Shown here: piece by piece, positions 62,996 through 64,000 of the stretch
Layout: every line of letters starts with the position of its first letter
Numbering within the stretch: the stretch's first letter is position 1
Notes under the pieces: generated by a model
What the model was told of the DNA's origin: nothing
What the model saw: only the letters and a program-made list of their open reading frames with translations
Database searches by the model: none
Translations under genes and position numbers: made by a program
From: Methanosarcina vacuolata Z-761
GTDB lineage: Archaea > Halobacteriota > Methanosarcinia > Methanosarcinales > Methanosarcinaceae
Reading direction: 5' to 3'
Assembly: GCF_000969905.1 (NCBI RefSeq)
Contig: NZ_CP009520.1
Location: 2,294,001 to 2,358,000 of the forward strand
Length of the DNA: 64,000 bases

Positions 62996-63397
62996 TTAAG
63001 GCTTCGCGGTGTCAATCAAATCCAGGATTCTCAGAGCAAGATGTGCGCCGTTTGCTCCATTATCGATCCCTACGCTTCCGACAGGCACTCCTGGGGGCAT
63101 CTGGGCAATGGAGAGCAGGGCATCGAGTCCGCCAAGTTTCGCGCTTACCGGGACTCCTACTACAGGTCTTTTTGTCCTGGAAGCTACAACCCCGGGAAGG
63201 GCTGCGGACAAACCTGCAATCGTAATAAAGACCTTTGCATCAGTGCTTGAGACATAATTTTCAAGTTCTTCAGGGTTCCTGTGAGCAGAGATAACCATTA
63301 CTTCGTAAGTGTATTTACTCTTTTCAAGCACGGATACCGCACGGTTGGCGATAGGCCTATCGGATTCGGAACCCATAATTACTGAGATATCAACCAT
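62996..63397 (-). CDS. purE: 5-(carboxyamino)imidazole ribonucleotide mutase
   Basis: 133 residues, class I PurE size. The family core is intact: '[20 protein letters not shown]', '[20 protein letters not shown]', '[20 protein letters not shown]', '[20 protein letters not shown]', '[20 protein letters not shown]'. It moves the carboxyl group to the imidazole carbon in purine biosynthesis. GGAG lies nine bases before the ATG, and the chorismate mutase gene ends 20 bases upstream, so it is the last gene of an aroK-mutase-purE unit. Confidence 0.95.
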   Translation of the reverse strand: MVDISVIMGSESDRPIANRAVSVLEKSKYTYEVMVISAHRNPEELENYVSSTDAKVFITIAGLSAALPGVVASRTKRPVVGVPVSAKLGGLDALLSIAQMPPGVPVGSVGIDNGANGAHLALRILDLIDTAKP

Positions 63398-63417
63398 TTT
63401 TAGCTTCTCCTGAGCAG

Positions 63418-63705
63418 TCAGGGCAGGCTTCCTTTGCCGCTTAACTCGTTTTGGCGTTCAATACTCATCCTGATAAGAGTCTCAAAAATAGACTTTACAG
63501 ACCCAAGATCAAGGTTGAGCTCGGTTGCGGCATTTAAAGCTCTGTTAATTACAACCTCATTTTGCTTCTGGTCATTTATCGAAGTCCCATTTATTCTTTT
63601 TGATTCAAGTACTCTTTCAGCCAGATTTACTCTTCTATCAATGAGGGCAAGAATTTCCCCATCAATCTCTTCTATTTCTCTGCGGACATCCTCAAGTTCG
63701 CTCAA
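63418..63705 (-). CDS. Chorismate mutase (AroQ class)
   Basis: 95 residues, all helical: '[20 protein letters not shown]', '[20 protein letters not shown]' with the active-site Arg and Lys, and '[20 protein letters not shown]' as third helix. The enzyme turns chorismate into prephenate for Phe and Tyr. Its ATG overlaps the end of the shikimate kinase gene by four bases, so the two shikimate-pathway genes are coupled. Confidence 0.9.
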   Translation of the reverse strand: MSELEDVRREIEEIDGEILALIDRRVNLAERVLESKRINGTSINDQKQNEVVINRALNAATELNLDLGSVKSIFETLIRMSIERQNELSGKGSLP

Positions 63706-64000
63706 GTGAACCCCTCGTTTTCTAAAGACATTGCGTCTCTGTTATTTATAGAGGTTTCTATAACCCTGCCTTCGATCCCACAGCTTTCCCAGGCCGACCT
63801 GAGTTCTTCAATCTGGTTTTCTTTGACAAGCGCAACATACGCCGGGCCCGACCCGGATAGACTTGCCCCTTTTACACCACATTCCAGGGCTCGAAGAATG
63901 CACTCAGTATCAAAACCAAGAGCGCTGCAGTAGAGAAAACCGTTTAAAGTCATTGCTTTTTCATACTCTCCTGCAAGTGCAAGTTCATATGCCATATCTA
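63702..64000 (-). CDS. aroK: C-terminal part of archaeal shikimate kinase (GHMP type), 5' end outside window
   Basis: The last 99 codons or so of a GHMP-superfamily kinase; the frame is open at the right edge. 'GVKGASLSGSGPAYVALVKE' is GHMP motif 3, 'ALGFDTECILRALE' is typical of the archaeal shikimate kinase, which is unrelated to the bacterial AroK. It phosphorylates shikimate. The linked chorismate mutase supports this over homoserine kinase or mevalonate kinase. Confidence 0.8.
   Translation of the reverse strand, partial: DMAYELALAGEYEKAMTLNGFLYCSALGFDTECILRALECGVKGASLSGSGPAYVALVKENQIEELRSAWESCGIEGRVIETSINNRDAMSLENEGFT

Overview
The window reads as chromosomal DNA of a methanogenic archaeon of the genus Methanosarcina, most like M. 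barkeri. The evidence is an F420-reducing [NiFe] hydrogenase operon with the gene order A-(E)-G-B and no maturation protease, a YVTN/PKD surface protein with a PGF-type C-terminal anchor, a ThiN-domain protein, an archaeal NAC, a GHMP-type shikimate kinase, tRNA genes without an encoded CCA end, TATA-box promoters, and long AT-rich spacers full of insertion-sequence debris. This assignment rests on gene content alone.

Layout. 1-9 kb: end of an isoprenoid-lipid reductase gene, the trkA-trkH potassium-uptake pair, exonuclease III, a ThiN protein, a lipoprotein, a universal stress protein and a pspA-pspAA pair. 9-14 kb: an AT-rich accessory stretch with an ISL3 remnant, a DUF2795 protein, a carboxymuconolactone decarboxylase-like protein and a 667-residue TIR-domain protein. 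14-17.5 kb: a hydrogenase operon of the Fre type. 18-25 kb: a Met/Thr/Gly/Asn-repeat secreted protein, an ATPase gene abutting an MscS channel gene, a second MscS gene and a P3A-type proton ATPase. 25-33 kb: a decayed ISL3 element, a GH130 glycosidase, several MITE-like elements, a methyltransferase, a histidine-kinase remnant with its response regulator, and a frameshifted IS1634-type transposase. 32.8-44.9 kb: NAC, an IscA-type protein, a restriction-endonuclease-fold protein, a glycogen debranching enzyme, HisI, a Lys-rich/Cys-rich secreted protein, a DHH phosphoesterase, a STING-like receptor protein, a PIN-ATPase-KH protein and a KaiC-like ATPase. 45-53 kb: an exported protein, two RCK/TrkA-type potassium proteins (one a channel), a PDZ site-2 protease, CutA and two tRNA-Leu genes. 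53-64 kb: the surface protein, a complete type I restriction-modification operon (hsdM-hsdS-hsdR), and an aroK-chorismate mutase-purE group that runs off the right edge.

Two themes stand out. Ion and turgor control is unusually dense: TrkA/TrkH, an RCK channel, a separate RCK subunit, two MscS channels and a proton ATPase. Defence and signalling genes are also present: the TIR protein, the type I system, and at 40.5-41.5 kb a protein that appears to fuse a TIR/deoxyribosyltransferase-like effector domain to a prokaryotic STING domain. No recognisable nucleotide cyclase lies nearby, but a DHH-family phosphodiesterase lies downstream on the same strand. This orphan archaeal STING-like locus is the most novel candidate.

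At the DNA level the window carries at least ten short tandem arrays with units of 14 to 35 bp. Several begin or end exactly at a stop codon. At least four families of inverted-repeat elements are also present, and one of their termini seems to have been amplified into a tandem array.
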